From: Copromyces sp. CBS 386.78
Lineage: Eukaryota; Ascomycota; Sordariomycetes; Sordariales; Sordariaceae
NCBI GenBank assembly: GCA_030685235.1
Contig: MU839081.1
Coordinates: 797,376 to 861,375 of the forward strand
Length of the DNA stretch: 64,000 nt
Direction: 5' to 3'
Under the pieces are notes generated by a model. That model was given only the letters and a program-made list of their open reading frames with translations. It made no database searches and was not told where the DNA came from. Below are positions 35,733 through 48,097 of the stretch, one piece after another. How positions within the stretch are numbered: position 1 is the stretch's first letter; each line of letters begins with the position of its first letter. Both the position numbers and the translations under genes were made by a program.

Positions 35733-38158
35733 ACGTAATATTGGATATAGAAGTACCTTTAGTAATTTATATTTTAGAAGATAGTTTTTAAGAAGATAAA
35801 GATAGGCTAGGTATTTATATAAATAATTTAATAGACTAGGTTTATATTAATTCCCCTATAATAGCGGATATTAGGGAGGCTATTAAATTTAAAGATTGTT
35901 AATTAAAGTATTTAAAGAAAATATTAAAAATTCCCTTCGCCGAATATTATATAGTTAACGATAGGGTAATATTTAAAAATAGGCTAGTAATACCCCCCGA
36001 CGATAAGGCGGTCTAGTTAGAACTAATCTATTGTACTTATATTTCAATATAGGGCGGCTATTTTAAGAGGAATAAAATGGTAGTACTAATATACTACTAT
36101 TTTTAATTAGGAATAGTAATCGTAGTAAATACTTATTATAAAGGCTATATACTTTATAATAAGATTAAGGTTATTAGGATATTACTAGCAAATTTCTTTA
36201 AACCCTTACCTATTCCTAATACCCTATAGCGCGATATTTCCATCGATTACGTAACTCTATTCCCTAAATTATAGCGGGTAGGTAGAGGGGCGGAGTATAA
36301 ATATGTATTAATCGTAGTAAATAAGCTAATTAAAATAAAGTATTTTATTTTAATAGAAGGATTAACAACGGAAAAATTAGTAGAGAAGTTTATTAACCGG
36401 ATCTATACCCTTTACAACCTTCTAAATACCGTCGTTTTAAATAGAAGTATTTAATTTATTTCGGCCTTTTAAAAATAATTATCCTTATAGTTAAATATTA
36501 AATTAAAATATTCTATACTTTATTATAAGGAAATTAATAAATAAACGGAAAGGATTAATGTAGAATTAGAATAATATTTACGAACCTTTATTAATTAAAT
36601 ATAAGACGATTGGGTAGATTGGCTACTTTTAGCTAAGTTCTAGGGTAATAATTTTAAATTGGTATTAACGGGAGTAACCCCGTTCTTCGCTAATTATAAT
36701 TTTTACCTTCGTATAGGGATAGAACTATCTATACTACTCCTCCTAAATATAATAGAAGTATAGAAGAAATAGATCTTTAATACTAATTAATTAGTATTAC
36801 GGTTTAAAGAGGTTTAGGACTTCGTTAAAATTTCTTTTTTATAAGTATAAATAAAGTACGAGGTAGCGGCGAACGAAAACCGTATTAATACGCTTAAATA
36901 TAAGGTTAAGAATGAAATTATATTTAATATAGTTAATTATATAACTAGTAGGCCGTATAATAAATTGGTATTGCGTTTTAAAAGACTTTTTTGTATTATA
37001 AAAGCTAGTTTACATACGGTAAAATTGGCCTTACTTAGTAATATAAAGGTTATTTATATTATTAATGTATTTAGGATTAAATTATATATCGAAGGTTTAT
37101 TAAGTTAAAAAGACCTTATAATTAATATTAAAGTTAATAAAAGTATAATTATTATTAGAATTGATAATTTCGAAGAGGATAAACGTTAGGAATTTAAAGA
37201 GTTCTTAGATTATTAAAAGATTAAAGGACGATAGTACTATTTAGTAAAGTAGTTTTACTACCCCCTAAATTAATAATTAGCGGCCAATTTTAATGGTTAC
37301 TATAAGGTAGTTTGGGAATTTTATAAAAAACGGTTAGAATTTGGGCTATTATATATCGATTTTAGGAGAGGATTTAAAGTTTGGTTGAAGGTAGAGATTT
37401 CGCTTAATTCTAACGACGAAGGAGCTAGAATTAAAGTATTGCCTTTTTTAATCCCTATTACGGCCGCTTTAAAAGTAAATAATTGGTAGGTCCGGCGGAA
37501 TATAAGGTTAAATAATAAGTAAAGCGATATTAATAATGGATATAAAAAATAAGGAGTTTAATAATAGTTTATTCTACGTATCCTAATTAAATTACTTTAT
37601 AGATACCTTATTGTAGTAGTAAAGGTACTATTAATAGTAATTGGGAGATAATATATCTTATAATATACTTACGTTTTTTACCTTTAATACTTTACCTTAC
37701 CCCCCTAGTTAACGGTTAAAATTTATACGGTTAAAATTTTATATTACGGTTAGTAGGGAAGGGGGAGATAATTATAAAATGGAGAAAGGATAATTATAGC
37801 GATTATAACGAAATTCGAATAGAAGGTTTTTATAATTTACGATATTAGTAGGGATATAAGCGTCCTTATATATTATTATATTATAAGTATCCCTATAGTA
37901 CCCCCCGTCGGGGGTTAATAATAGTATAGTATAAATAGGAGGCTTATAAGATTAATAGGAACGTTTTTAGGATTATTTAAGGTAATAATTGAATAGTCTT
38001 TGGAAAAGGGGTATATTTAGTAATATTTTGGCTAGTATTCGACCCTTTAATAGGAGGTTTAGCGCTAAGCGTTTACCCGCCTTAATATATTCTACTTTAT
38101 AGATATTAATAGTTTCTAGACGGTTTTAAAGCCGGGAATTAGTTTAGACGGAGGGTAG

Positions 38159-38402
38159 TGTTATAGGTATTGCCTGCTCCTTATAGATAGATAGGGGTAC
38201 TGTGCTGTATTAGTATAGCCAATTGAGTGTAGTTGTCTGAGTGTAGTATAGCTATAGTGCCGCCCTGTGGATTTATGGCCACCTATAGTTATAGGGCTCC
38301 ATACTATGTCCTATATAGTTCTCGTGTGCGTATAGGTTCCTCTTCTGGTTATTCGTACAATAATTAACATTTTACCTTAGTGCTTGCTCGCGCCCTATGA
38401 TA
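38159..38402 (+). repeat. gypsy-A 3' LTR
   Basis: 244 bp, same length as the 5' LTR. It begins TGTTATAGG where the 5' copy has TGTTACAGG. Most differences are CA in the 5' copy against TA here, or TG against TA. It follows a polypurine tract and is followed by GTTAG (38,403-38,407). Confidence 0.9.
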
Positions 38403-38745
38403 GTTAGATTATAATAATATAGGACTAGAGAATATTGCCGCTATCTAGTAAATTAATTATAATAATCTAATTAAAAAGTTATATAGTCTTCGAATCCCTA
38501 TTATTACTAAGGAAGTGCTCAATATCCAATACTGTATCCGACGAACTAAATATAGTTCTTATATAATAATAAAGGCCTTTATCGATTTATTAGAATAATA
38601 TAAGGATTACTATAGTATTAAACACTTTATTAAATATAATGAAGGAGGGAAGGTTATACGAGTATTCTAGACTTTCGATTAGTATATAGAGATGTAGAAG
38701 AAAAATCCCTATATATTATTAATCGATAATACGTATAAAGTAAAC
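38403..38745 (+). pseudogene. MULE transposase, middle fragment (first catalytic Asp region)
   Basis: Continues the MULE frame after gypsy-A. AFIDLLE, then NPYILLIDNTYKVN at the end, corresponds to the motif around the first catalytic Asp of Mutator transposases (usually LLMDCTYKTN). The match stops after AAC at 38,743-38,745 and resumes with FNLPLLNIT near 59,508. Confidence 0.75.
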
Positions 38746-38775
38746 ACTCGTACTTTTATATATTCTTATTATTAT

Positions 38776-38945
38776 TATTGAAACACCCATGCCCAAGTAA
38801 GGAGATGGCGCCCACGGTATTAAAGGTGTTACAACGGAAATCCGTACCAAAGGTCATAGTCCGTAGGCCTATCGACGTAGCGCGGCGTAGTGTTTCTATT
38901 TAAACGCTGCGAATGCGTAAACACGGACTATATGTTGATCCGGGA
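38776..38945. repeat. Helitron-type left terminus, RIP-mutated copy
   Basis: About 165 bp similar to 63,371-63,540. GAAACACC at 38,780-38,787 can pair with AGTGTTTC at about 38,889-38,896, with partial inner pairing (CCCACGG with CCGTAGG). Many differences from the second copy are C-to-T or G-to-A. Confidence 0.8.
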
Positions 38946-39731
38946 TAGTAGAGAGGCGAAACACTATTCTAATAGTAACGATATATAGTACTATCGTTTT
39001 ATTATTGCCGATTGATATAGTTATCGTAAAATTACCTATATTGAAATAAATAAAATAATAAAAAACGCCGTTAAACCGTATTTTTCTCCTATTAAATTTG
39101 TACGTAAAAGCGACGTAGATTACGGTTAAAGGCTATATTTCCGTTTGCTTAATTGTATTGATAATTAATTAAAAATAAATTTACCGGTAGTAAATTCGCC
39201 GGTAGCAAATTTGCTGGGAATCGTTAATTTGATATAATTACGTCGTACGACTAATACGTCGCTTACCCGCCTATCGTTTGCCCGCTTACTATTTACTTCC
39301 TATAGAAAATAAAGAAATTATATAAAAATCTATTTCCCTTTTTATAAATCTAATAATTAACGATTAATTAATAATTAACGATTAATATAGCTTTTAATTA
39401 AGAATTGCCGCCGAATAATTAAAAATAAAGTTAATAAGTTAATAAGAAACGATATTAATATTATTATATAATAAAGCTAATATTAATATTTATTAGTAAA
39501 AGTAATACTAGTTCAATTACTATTATATATAATATTTACCGGGCTAGAATAACTTTTATAAGTCCCTTTCTCTTCGAAGCCTATAATTATTAATATATAT
39601 TCTAATTTAAATCCGAACGACGTAGGGTTTTTAGCGATAAGAGAACGTCTATAAATACTATATTATCTTCTTTAAAAAACGCCCGAAGCCGAGCCCGAAG
39701 CCGAGCCCGAATTAATTAGCTACTTCCTCAA

Positions 39732-39981
39732 TACGCGGCAATATAATAATTCCGCGGCGAATAAAATGGGGAAGATAGTTAACGTTAAATTATTATACGT
39801 AAAAAATTCGAGGCTAGACAATAGTAATAATAGTCAATCCTAAAATAATAGTAATAATAATTAATTTTAAACGCGGCCGTATAATAATTCTGCGGCGAAT
39901 AAGACGGGGAAGATAATTAACGTTAAGTTATTATACGTAAAGAATTCGAAGCTAGATAACGGTAATAATAATTAATTTTAA
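39732..39981. repeat. tandem duplication of about 110-139 bp in the Helitron-like element
   Basis: Two units, 39,732-39,870 and 39,871-39,981, both starting ACGCGGC and ending TTAATTTTAA. The second lacks about 25 bp. Confidence 0.75.
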
Positions 39982-42900
39982 ACCTAGTATAGGGGGCTGG
40001 TTTAGGACGACGACCTTCGTTATAAGCCTAAAGGTTTAGGACTTATACCCTATAATACTAGGCTATTTAAAATAAGGCTAATCGTACTATAAATAATATA
40101 TCGTATAGATTCGGTAAGTATTACTTATAAGTAGAGTTTAATTTATATCCGGTACTTTCCTAAATTTATATTAATGTAGTTATAGGATAATAAAGAAACT
40201 ATTTAAGCCCGCCGAGAAAAAGTCTAAATCTAATATAATTATTATTATTACTATTGTAACTAAGAAAATAATATTTTACTTACCCTATTATTAACGATAT
40301 TAATTGTCCGAAAATATTCTAATTTATAGGAGTCTATTCCTAGTTACCCCGGTAGATTTTTATACTATTATTATTAGGTCTCCCGCTTCGACGCCGATTG
40401 GAATTTAATAATAAATGCCTATCGGTTCTATAATAACGATTAATAGTTTATATATTTTAATTATCGGTTTATACGGCTTATTTTCTAGCGTAACTTAATT
40501 ACCGGTAATTATTTATAGTATAATAATAATAAACGGTTTATTTATCTTAATTGCCGGCGTTTTCAGTATATCGATGACTACTATACCGGCGGTTATATTA
40601 TTTATATAAGGGATTTAATATATCCGGTTAACGTTAGTAATTAACGTAAGGTTTATACCGATTATAATAGTATACGACCTCGGGTTAATTATATTAATAA
40701 CGATCATTTCGAACGGCCCTATTATATACGGTATTTACGCCGGGCTAGGTTTAAAGAGCTTCTATTTCGGTAGTTAATAGATATTACATTTCGGTAGCTA
40801 GTAGATACTATATCCGGATAGCTAGTAAATACTATATCTGGATAGCTAATAGCAGCCCTTAATATCCTAATATAATCGGCCGATAATAATAATACTAATA
40901 GTTTAATCTAACTTAATATACTATACTTTATCTACCTATCCTATAACGTTCCCCGCCGTCCGATTAACTATAATCCGGTTATTTAATTCTACGTAGTATA
41001 TATATACGACACCCCAAGTTACAATATTCGTAAAAAAAGTAAAGTATATTTCTACTATTATCGAAACCTTTAATATAATTATTTCTTTAATAGACGAGGT
41101 ATCGAATAGAATTAGTATATATAGTATTAAAGATTAGGTTATCGCTTTAATTCGGAATTTAATAATAGTAATGGGTACTATTAATATAACCCAATTCTAA
41201 ATACTATACCTAGCTCTAGCGCCGTAAATCCGTTCGATACCCCGGATTATATATATAATATTAATAAATTCGTAGACTTTTATAATCTACGGACTCCGGA
41301 CAATTTATTAAGCCTACGTCGTATTAGACGTCCCAGTCGCTTACCTACCCTCTAATTTTCTTAAGAGTTAACTTGTATACTTTAATTCCCGGGCGTACGT
41401 AGTATTAAGTTTGAATAGGACCCCCCCTTTACTAGCGATATAATTATTCGAATTATCCCGGACTTATATTATTAGTAGGTTCGGAATTATTAAATTGTAT
41501 TTAATATTATAGTATAAGACAAATATAATTGTTATAATGAACGATAATTCGGTTTTAAAATTAATATTTAAAGTATATACGAATACTACTACCGTACTAA
41601 TACGGATTTATAGCCCGACGAATTATTTAAATTTAACATTACGAATAATATAGACTTCGGCACGTTTATTAAAGGAAATAAAGAATTCAACTTACTAATT
41701 TTCAACCTTTATAAAGAGATACTTATTGTACGAATCTATATTTACTATAATATATATATATTCGGTAGTTAATAATATTGGTATAAGGGTTATTATATTA
41801 ATTATTTTCGAAATATCGCCTATATTTATATTCAATTACTTAAATTATTAAATAAAGTAAATATCTTTTTAATACGGCTATATAACTATTATAATTATCC
41901 TAACTTCGATAAAATATAGAAAGAATTTAAAATTAATTATCGGAATGTAGAAATATAATTAGAATTTCTTAAAGTATATTATTCCGGTTATATTAATATT
42001 AAAATTAATATAGAACGTCTTAACTGTTTACTTATAAATAGTAATATTATTAATAATATTAATTATATTAATATTAATAATATAGAATTTAAATTCGACG
42101 AATTTTAAGAAGCAGCTTTATAAGAAATATTAGAGGAAGCCGACTTAGAGGTTACTACTGCCCCTAATATAATAGGTCGCCTACTACGAAATTTTAAACA
42201 ATTTTAGGTATAGATACGTAGTAATCCCTTACCTAACCTATATACCTTACCCGTCCGGATTATAAATCTGCTAGATAATTAATAGCTTCCGGAACCCCTA
42301 GCTAGAATTCCCGTATTCGGTCCAAATCCCCCTCCCGGTTACCCGGTAGCAGTTCTAATATTTATAGTTCCAATACTTATAATTCTAGTACTTATAATTC
42401 TAGTACTTGTAGCGGTACTTTAAGAACCCCTTCGCCGGTACTATATTAATTTAAGCCCCCTCTATAGTACGCCTATTAACGAATTTCGTCGGTAATAAGT
42501 ATTATTATTATAAGTATTTCCCAACCTTTACCCTCGTAGTTAAAGTGAATTTCTTATACCCCGTTTTAAGAAAGTTAATTATATGGAATATATATAATAC
42601 TATATATATTAGTACAATAGCAGATTTATTAAGTATAATAGGTTTAAATATATTATATTCAATTCCCTTATATATTTTTATATATATAATAAAAATAATT
42701 ATCATATTAATAACTATAATTTTAATCGGGAAATATTTAGCGATTAAAGAGCTTTCGCTAATTATTTTAAAGCCCGGTCTAAAAAGTTAAAAAAGTTAGT
42801 AAATTCGATTATATAGTTTACCGACGAACTTCGAAATATTCGGGCGTATTAGATTAAAAAGTCTTACGAATTAATATTGTACGTTAATTTCTTAAATATA

Positions 42901-42999
42901 TTAATAATATTTATTATATTCAATGTAACCGACTTATATTAAGAGAGCTTAATAAAGTATATATTTAACTATAATCTATAACTAACGTTTACGGATACC
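39982..42999. other. AT-rich interior of the Helitron-like element, no readable gene
   Basis: RIP-mutated sequence between the left terminal region and the recognisable Rep/helicase frame. It probably includes the 5' part of that gene, but I could not read a conserved motif through the stops. Small open frames (for example 42,508-42,790 on both strands) are AT-rich Ile/Tyr/Asn strings without family resemblance. Confidence 0.4.
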
Positions 43000-45900
43000 G
43001 AATATCGTACAATTTTATAGTAAAATATTTTCTACAATCTTTATATTGCCATATATCACTTCTATAAAAGATTTGAATTCTTTTTAAAATATATCACTTC
43101 TATAAAAGATTTGAATTCTTTTTAAAATATATCCTACTCCTAAAGTTTAAATTCGATAATTATTAATAGAGGTTAAAGTTCCAAATTCGTAATATTAATT
43201 ATACTTACAATATTTATTAATTTAAAAATATTACCGCACCCAACTTTACCGACCCCGAAGTCTAACGATAGTATATTAAAATATAAAGATTTTACTATAT
43301 AGCCTTCAACCCTTTATTCTATAATATTAAACAAAATCCGGCTATTTATTTTCAAACGGATAAGCTTCTAGAAGGGATTACCCCTAATAAGGCCGCCGCT
43401 ATTACTACTAATACTAACTAAAATAATAATTAAGGCAACCTATTTTAAAATAGCCTACGGCCGGTCCCTATTTTAGAACTTCCCCGGTAAATAAATCGAA
43501 ATAATACGTTAAATAAGAAAATAGGAGAGGTTAAGCCTATATTCGACGAATTTGCGCTTATAATTAACCGGATACAACGGTACGTCTGTAGCGATACTTA
43601 CTATTTTCGAATTCAGCGTTAAATCCGAACGTTCCTAGGCGAACGTTAAATTCTAAATCTTAACCTTCTAAAGCCCGAGTAGAAGAAATATCGATTTTAT
43701 TTCCCTAGGAAGTTTTATAAAGACTTTATTTTTACAATATATATTAATTCCGGTTTCTAGCTTTTCGATAGTAAGAGAAATAATACTATTTTTAATTAAT
43801 ATAATCTACTAATAATATTGAATTAGATAACTAATACAGATGTTCAACCGTATACTAGTATAAACGTTATAATGGTTTAAGAAAAAGAAAGTTTTATTTA
43901 GGAATTTTATTCGTAATTTCTATTTAAAAGGCTTAATAATTTAATTACGTAACTAAATATATATTTAAAGCGGAAAAGTATACCCGGTCTTATAACGAAA
44001 TTACTAACGATTTAATCCCTTATATAACTAGCATTAATAATCCAATTAAATAATTTGCGGTAAAATTTATAAACTAGTTTATTATTAAAAGAAATTGGAC
44101 TACCTAAGAAGTTTGCTATATCCTCCTAAACCTTCCCCTTTAGGAAAGTACCCATTATATTATTATATTAAATTATCGTTATCGAAACCGCTAGGGTATT
44201 ATTATTCCAAATCTAGGGGCGGATATATTCCAAGTAAATTAATAAATTACATTTAATATAGCTAGCAATAATAATAATAATAATAAGCCTACTAGTGTTC
44301 ATATTAATATTATAGGTTAAATTTAGTAAACCCGCTCCCTTTACTAGAAATATATCGGTCGTAATAATATTTATAAATAAATTTCGTTATTCGAATTTAT
44401 TACTAAATTTAATTATAATAATTTCCGTCCTAAACTTCTTACCGCTCGAATAAAATAGAAGGTTATTAATTATTTCCCTATTTACAAACTAGTAGAAAAC
44501 GCTAATAATCGACGTAATTACAATTAGGTTAAACTAATACTATATTACCTTTATAAAATACTTAACGACCTTTATATTATTAATAATATATAATATAATA
44601 TATTAAATAAAGCTTTTACTACTTATTAGTAAATCTATATAGGCTAACTGGCCTACCCTAATAACTATTATAATTAGCTACCCGCCCTTAAAGCGGAGGA
44701 GGAGTTTGAAGAAGGTATATTAAAGTAACCGGACCGGCCTAATTAAGAGGAAATAGCTAAAGAATACCCTAATATAATAAACGACCCCGACTATAATAAC
44801 CCCAATCTTATTAATCGTCGTTTTATTAATTAAAACTACTTCTACAAATAGTTTATCTATTATACCCGATTCTAAGAATAAATTACCCTAAATAGGCCTA
44901 ATTTTTAAAAAGATCGTACCAACTATTTCGAATTATTTAAGGCTAATCCTATAATATAACGCATATATAATACCCTCAATGCCGAATAACGGATAATTTT
45001 GGACCTATTTATCAACTATTATCGACAGGTCTTTAATAACTAAAGCCCAGACCAGCTATTACTATAAATTAACGGTCGAAGTAACACTAGTAAATTGTAT
45101 TTTATCCGTTTATTTTCGTATAAGTTTAGAGAGATAGCCGAGAATTATATCCCTAAATAAACCGACCCCATTATTTATATTACCCCTACCAGTATTATTA
45201 TTAATAATATCGAAAGTAGTACCCTATATTCCATTTTTAAACTCCCGTTCGGTATTACCTCTCTATCTAATTTGGAAAGTCGGTAATTAACTAATTTGTA
45301 AAATCGTTTCAAAAGTTATAACTACCTTATTATCGACGAAAAGTCTATATTAAATATAAGGACTATATACTTCGTAGATAATTATCTCCGTTAAACATTA
45401 GTAAACTAAAATAAAAGTTTCGGTAGTATAAATATTTTATTATTTAACAATTTCTTCTAATTACCTCCTATCGGTTAGAAGGCTTTATTCTATTAAGAAC
45501 CTCTTTAATTTCGTAATTAACCTAACCTTAATATACCCGTAGAAGCTATTAGCGAAGCGGACGATATTAGAAACCTTCCTAGCGAAATAAATATTTAAAA
45601 ACGGGCAAAAAAGGCTAGTAGGCTAGATCTTATACAGTATAATAGCCGGATCGTATATAAAGATTTCGATTGGAATATCGAATTAAAGCAGATTATTCGC
45701 CAGTAAAGTAATATTTAAGCAGGCTTTCGTATAGTATTAAAAGGATTACAAAATAATAATTCTACTATTTAAAATTAAGCGTTATTATTATTCCATTATA
45801 AATATACGCTACCTATTACAATCTAAGAAATATTCGATAATACATTATAAATTTACCTTATTAATACTATAGTTAATAAATATAACCAGCGGCACTTAAA

Positions 45901-46625
45901 GGGTTTGGACTGCCCTACTTTTATTATTAGAGTAACTAACTCGAATCTTACTACGAAGACCATCAATTATATTAATACCGGTAACTTATATAACGAACTC
46001 CCTATCGTTTAGGGCGCTAAAACTATATTTACCGAAAATACCTAAACTATTACTAGTCTTATCAACGGCTCTATTAGTACTATTATTAATTTTATATAAA
46101 ATAACGACCTAAATACTAATATTTATTTAGAAGCTAATAACCTTCCCTTTATTATATTTATATATTTCCCTAATTATAGGGGTTCTAACGTTTAGGAAGA
46201 ATTTAATATATTAATTATATATCCTAATATTAAGGACCCAACATATATTATACTAGTATTTCGTTCTATTCGGAAATTTAAGAAGGGGGTAGTTAATTAT
46301 AGGAGGACGCAATTCCCGTTAACAATTATATATACTATTATAATTTATAAAGTATAGGGTTAAATACTCGATAAAACTATTCTCGATATTTCTACTAAGT
46401 AGTTTACACCGGGTTTATTATATATAGCGGTATCCCGTATTAAAACGTTAGAGGGTATTATATTTGAATACCCATTCGAATTCGCTACGCTACGTGCCAA
46501 GAATATAAAGTTTTCTATATATCGAACTATAAATATAGCTAAATATACGCCCTAACAACTGCTACCCGGACAGGCACCGCCCCCGCATTATATCCGCGGC
46601 AATCTCGTAGGCATATAATAAAGGG
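43000..46625 (+). pseudogene. Helitron Rep/PIF1-type helicase, RIP-inactivated
   Basis: A long decayed plus-strand frame. Rep-side blocks: FDSKRNNTIFNQYNLL-like with TNTDVQPYTSIN (about 43,760-43,865), then NYVTKYIFKAEKYTRSYNE (about 43,940-44,000), the conserved segment upstream of the helicase, then EVCYILLNLPLQES. Helicase blocks: Walker A remnant INGRSNTSK (about 45,070-45,097, expected GGTGKS), YLIIDEKS (about 45,325-45,350), and C-terminal RRTQFPLTIIYTI...GLLYIAVSRIKTLEG (about 46,300-46,455), matching the PIF1 signature. Walker A Gly codons have become Ser/Asn. A segment of about 70 nt at 43,872-43,945 interrupts the alignment. No intact product is possible. Confidence 0.78.
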
Positions 46626-46666
46626 TTTTTTCAACTATATAATAATAAGGTCGTAAAAAAAAGGAA

Positions 46667-46800
46667 GTAATAAATAGAAGGAATATCTAATAAATAGAAG
46701 AAAAATCTAATAAATAGAAGAAGAGTCTAATAAATAGAAGAAAAATCCAGTAAATGGAAGAAGAGTCTAGTAAATAAAAGAGGTATTTAGTAAATAGTAA
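46667..46800. repeat. 20-bp tandem array
   Basis: About 6.5 units of a 20-bp sequence containing TAAATAGAAG, just after the helicase frame. Units differ mainly at a few A/G positions. Confidence 0.85.
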
Positions 46801-47689
46801 TTTATAAGTAAGGTACTAATACTAATCCTATTATTTAAATATATATTCCCCGTCTCTCCCCTATCGTTCATTAATTATCAACTATTAATACTATCGTTAT
46901 ACCCGCTATTCTTAAGACTAATAATTAGTTTACTACCCGATTCTACGATTCGAATATTATTTTTAAAAGTAATATAGCTAATAACGCCGTCTGGAAAATA
47001 TTCGAGCTAGCCGTTAAGCGCCGTATAATTAGAAACAGTAAATAGATTAACGCTACCTTCGTTATTATCGCCAATTACCCCAACTCCCGTCGTAAGATTT
47101 TAAATAGTTCTTAATTTAACCTTACTCCTATTAATATTATAAAAGCGTTATATATTTACCGGTAAACTTACCTTCCGGACTTTTCCCTCCCTCTACCAAT
47201 TCGTTTAAAGCAGTCTTAAATCTTTATTTTTAGTAATATTAGCGATAATACCGCCCTTTCGAATAGTAGTAGCAGCCGCTAGCTTAGCCTTTTATTTAAT
47301 TATTAAACGCTTATAAAGAGTTAGTTTCTTTTTAATAGGAATTTCTTCGAAAAGGATAGCGTTAGGGTCTTCGACCTCTTTAGTAATGCGTTTAGTACTT
47401 AATAGTTTTCGAAGGCGGCGGTTAACGGGCTATTAGGGGATTTTGTATAGAGGGTAGGTATATGAAGGGTAAGTAAGATAAGAAAAACCCTAGTGAAGTT
47501 GGTAAAGTATTTTATTTTGTAGCTATAAGGTAATAAAAATACTAATAATTAATAGGAGAATAAGAAAAGATATTAGAAGTTTACTATAATAAAAAGGTTA
47601 ACAGTTATTCTTAATAAATAAAAGATTATAATTTTCTATATTAGAACGGACTTATATATATTAAGTGATTTAAACTTCGCTCTTACTAT
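46801..47689. other. AT-rich stretch, no readable gene
   Basis: Between two tandem arrays inside the Helitron-like element. Fragments such as NYPNSRRKILNSS are coding-like, but I do not recognise them. Confidence 0.3.
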
Positions 47690-47828
47690 TGCCCGGCCGG
47701 CTCTAGCTCCGTTATTTATTACCCGGCCGGCTCTAGCTCCGTTACTAGTTCTATTACTAGTATACTACCTAGCCGGCTCCAGCTCCGTTATTTATTACCC
47801 AGCCAACTTTAGTTCCGTTACTTATTAT
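47690..47828. repeat. about 30-bp GC-richer tandem array
   Basis: Four degenerate units containing CCGGC[T/C]C[T/C]AGCTCCGTTA. It lies immediately left of the gypsy-B insertion. Confidence 0.7.
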
Positions 47829-47856
47829 CCAACGTAATTCTCTAATCTTAATTAGC

Positions 47857-47861
47857 TAAAT
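47857..47861. repeat. 5-bp target duplication of gypsy-B, left
   Basis: TAAAT, identical to 54,960-54,964. Confidence 0.75.
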
Positions 47862-48097
47862 TATCATGGGTAGAGGGCGAGAGGTTGAGTGTAAATGTAG
47901 ATATACGTAATTGCACGAGGAGAGGAAAGGAAGAGAAGTGTAGAGGTGCACTCGGGAGATAGGCTTTTATAGGACTCGAGCTATAAACCCCTAGTAGGTC
48001 TATAGCGGGAGGCCGCAGCCAATTAACCGAAATGGTAATATATAGTTTTAGAGAACTATTATTACCAATATATATAATACAAACTAACCCTATAATA
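47862..48097 (-). repeat. gypsy-B 3' LTR
   Basis: 236 bp on the low-coordinate side. It keeps more TG/CA (for example ATCATGGGTAGAGG) than the other LTR. Confidence 0.88.

Larger units (their letters stand above)
23414..38402 (+). mobile_element. gypsy-A: chromodomain-type Ty3/gypsy LTR retrotransposon, interrupted by a LINE
   Basis: Two 244-bp LTRs, a 5-bp duplication and a polypurine tract (GGAGGGTAG, 38,150-38,158) bound the element. Without the LINE it is about 8.2 kb. Order on the plus strand: gag with a Gly/Pro/Ser-rich segment (24,660-25,015) and a decayed zinc knuckle (CYNKGIYINYSKGKYLAREYK, about 25,770-25,835); a protease/RT frame with YINYRGINEISLKN (about 27,740) and YLNNVLIF (about 28,020) where YLDD is expected; the LINE; integrase with the PIARYF[H]RLRNSIP-type core (about 36,220-36,270) and later motifs; and a chromodomain-like tail (EFKEFLDY...YYLVK, about 37,190-37,255). 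The gag-pol order and C-terminal chromodomain fit the chromoviruses of fungi. All frames are full of RIP stops. Confidence 0.88.

Noticed and set aside
42508..42790. Overlapping ORFs on both strands, Ile/Tyr/Asn-rich
   Set aside because: AT-rich composition yields stop-free strings in both directions; no motif.
46667..46800. CRISPR-like array
   Set aside because: The 20-bp units are contiguous and degenerate with no unique spacers, and the organism is a fungus.
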